64,000 nt of DNA from Bifidobacterium asteroides DSM 20089 (GTDB lineage Bacteria > Actinomycetota > Actinomycetes > Actinomycetales > Bifidobacteriaceae): contig NZ_CP017696.1 in assembly GCF_002715865.1 (NCBI RefSeq), positions 186,001 to 250,000 of the forward strand, given 5' to 3'. Of the stretch, positions 62,432 through 64,000 are shown in pieces. Within the stretch, counting starts at the first letter, position 1. Each line of letters begins with the position of its first letter. The notes below the pieces were generated by a model. That model was not told where the DNA came from and ran no database searches. It was given only the letters and a program-made list of their open reading frames with translations. A program made the translations under genes and the position numbers.

Positions 62432-64000
62432 TTGAAGCGTTTACAAGAACGGGACAATAAGGGATCATTGCACGTGAACCGTCCGATAATTGCCGTTCTG
62501 GTAACCCTTCTGGCGACGCTGGCCATGGTTGTTCCGCTGGGGCTGAGCGCGCTTTCGGCCGGTCAGGCCAATGCCATCGATGGGCAGGACGAGACGGCCA
62601 GCAGGAAGCCGCTGCTCTATAGGATGTTGGGCTACAACAACAAGCTTGATTCCTATCAGGATGAGCTGCGCATGGACTTCATCCTGCGGGTGAAACACAA
62701 CGAGTTTGACCCTTCTTGCGCCGACGCCACTTCTGGTGCCGATACCAAGGGCAATTGTAATCTGGCCTTTGTCTATCAGTACAAGGGGTCAGATGACATT
62801 TCCTTTTATCGCAGAATAAAGTATCTGAACACCATAGCCTCAGCATCATCCTCGGATCAGCCCTGGTCCGGAGCCTACAAGTGGGCGCAAAATCAAGATG
62901 AGTATTTCACCGTGCACACCATAATAAACTCCGGTTTATATGACTATCTGACCATTTCCATTGAGGGTGATCTGGCGCTGAAGAACTCTGCCGATGCGTC
63001 ATATTACCAACCTGGTGGGGCCAACGAGCCGGTGAATATCTATGCAGTCGTTGGTAAACAGGACGATGCACTGTCCTGCCTTCGTCCTGGTAATTCGTGG
63101 AGCTGGAGCACCGGAATCGATAATTGTCGCAATTTTGACCCTGACACCATGATCAATGCGCCGGACAGGGTATCCAACATTACTTCAACTTTAGCGGCGA
63201 ACGACAAAAACTTCACTTTGTATATGCAAGAATGCCTGGGCACGGGCGCTGATCTTCAGTGCAGCGGCCCGTATTCTTGGGTTGGTTGGGACAGCAACCC
63301 AAATCTCTATGGAAACAATCAGGCTAACTGGGGCATGGTAACCGATTACGGTTTTCCTGACTATAAGAGCAATGCTACTGGGCCAATCGCCGGCACTGCT
63401 CCGGGAACAGCTCCGGCACGGTCGTTCTTCGTGTACTGGCTCAATGTGCGTGGCAGTACCAAAGCTAACCCTGATGGCATATGTTCTGAGACCAATTCCT
63501 ATTATTACCAGTGGGTGGCTCTGAAGGATAGCGAGTGGGTGCCTGTCGATGAGCTGACCCCTGAGCCGGTCCTGGTGACGGGCCAGCAGCCGTCCCCCAA
63601 TACGGCGACTTCCACGACCAGCAAGGCGTCCCAAGTCAGCAAGTATTCCGCTTTCAATTTGCCCAAACAGCCCAGCAATCCCAATGAGATGTTTGCCACT
63701 GACAGGAACGGCCAGACTATGCCTGCCCAGAAGTCTGATGGCTCCATCGATTTCAAGGAGGCCAAGGCGAAGCAGGATCTTGACGGCTATTTCAAGATGG
63801 TCACCTGGCCTGTCACCACGAATAGGGATGGCAGCGCTTGTACCGTCAGTCCTGAAGTGTACAACCCTGATCAGAAGGGCCTCGTCGGCATACGTGACGG
63901 TATGAACAGCTCGGATATAGAACGGAATATTGCTGCGGGCTGGACAATCAATAGTGCCTTTTATAAGTATGACGTGCCTCGTCCTGATGATCCGACGATC
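62432..64000 (+). CDS. large LPXTG-type surface protein, paralogue 3 (cut by window end)
   Basis: The first 523 residues of a third paralogue, open to the window edge. Signal peptide (ending SAGQANA), YRMLGYNNKLDSYQDELRMD region and cysteine pattern match paralogue 2 closely, as does the segment from about residue 285 on. The TTG at 62432 has the same GGGGG at seven bases. The sorting signal would lie beyond the window and is inferred from the paralogues. Confidence 0.8.
   Translation, partial: MKRLQERDNKGSLHVNRPIIAVLVTLLATLAMVVPLGLSALSAGQANAIDGQDETASRKPLLYRMLGYNNKLDSYQDELRMDFILRVKHNEFDPSCADATSGADTKGNCNLAFVYQYKGSDDISFYRRIKYLNTIASASSSDQPWSGAYKWAQNQDEYFTVHTIINSGLYDYLTISIEGDLALKNSADASYYQPGGANEPVNIYAVVGKQDDALSCLRPGNSWSWSTGIDNCRNFDPDTMINAPDRVSNITSTLAANDKNFTLYMQECLGTGADLQCSGPYSWVGWDSNPNLYGNNQANWGMVTDYGFPDYKSNATGPIAGTAPGTAPARSFFVYWLNVRGSTKANPDGICSETNSYYYQWVALKDSEWVPVDELTPEPVLVTGQQPSPNTATSTTSKASQVSKYSAFNLPKQPSNPNEMFATDRNGQTMPAQKSDGSIDFKEAKAKQDLDGYFKMVTWPVTTNRDGSACTVSPEVYNPDQKGLVGIRDGMNSSDIERNIAAGWTINSAFYKYDVPRPDDPTI

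Overview
The window looks like a chromosomal segment of a high-GC Gram-positive of the genus Bifidobacterium. The reasons are the gene content and order (murA-plsC-gpsA-ddl, recG-rsmD, ffh/rpsP/khpA/rimM, coaD-sepIVA-like-yceD-rpmF-rnc, ilvB-ilvN, pncB, rph-rdgB), sugar ABC transporters without their own ATPase, LacI control, and LPXTG surface proteins. A lactate-oxidation operon (lutABC) and a row of very large surface proteins would fit an insect-gut lineage such as the B. asteroides group, but that is inference. No rRNA, tRNA, CRISPR array, transposase or prophage was seen.

Layout. 1-8761 (+): two tandem CPBP-family membrane proteins, one with its catalytic histidines replaced, then murA, plsC, gpsA and ddl for envelope synthesis. 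8851-13275: mscS and a GNAT gene (-), a maltose-acetyltransferase-like gene (+), an orphan MacB/LolD-type ABC ATPase (-) and a membrane-anchored XRE regulator (+). 13400-16807 (+): rpmB, recG, rsmD. 16789-22664: an AT-rich accessory island on the minus strand with a KDPG-type aldolase, an anion:cation-symporter MFS permease, a P-loop kinase, a BadF-type sugar kinase and a DeoR repressor, followed by 1.1 kb of apparently non-coding DNA carrying a G12 tract. 22665-33940: trmD, a DHA2-type exporter, a YdcF-like protein, lutABC, then rimM, khpA, rpsP, an endonuclease/exonuclease/phosphatase-family protein and ffh.

34182-39762: a LacI-controlled carbohydrate locus with a strong promoter, two palindromic operators, a solute-binding lipoprotein gene broken by one amber codon, two permeases, a GH172 (DUF2961) glycosidase and a LacI repressor. 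The glycosidase suggests alpha-fructofuranoside or alpha-arabinofuranoside use. 39767-55651 is housekeeping: cysS, an amidotransferase, an ABC-F protein with a G15 tract upstream, an acetyltransferase, ilvN, ilvB, rnc, rpmF, yceD, a sepIVA-like gene, coaD, a DUF3039 gene, an aldo/keto reductase, pncB, a Pr6Pr-like membrane protein, rph and rdgB.

55785-64000: three tandem paralogous genes of about 2.9 kb (the last cut by the window edge) for LPXTG-anchored surface proteins. Each starts with TTG behind the same GGGGG ribosome-binding site and has a conserved 36-base block upstream. The two complete genes end in a strong terminator. The repeat unit is about 3.3 kb. The ectodomains carry ten conserved cysteines and have no recognisable enzymatic domain. 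This array, the sugar-acid island and the broken fructoside-uptake locus are the parts most worth further work.
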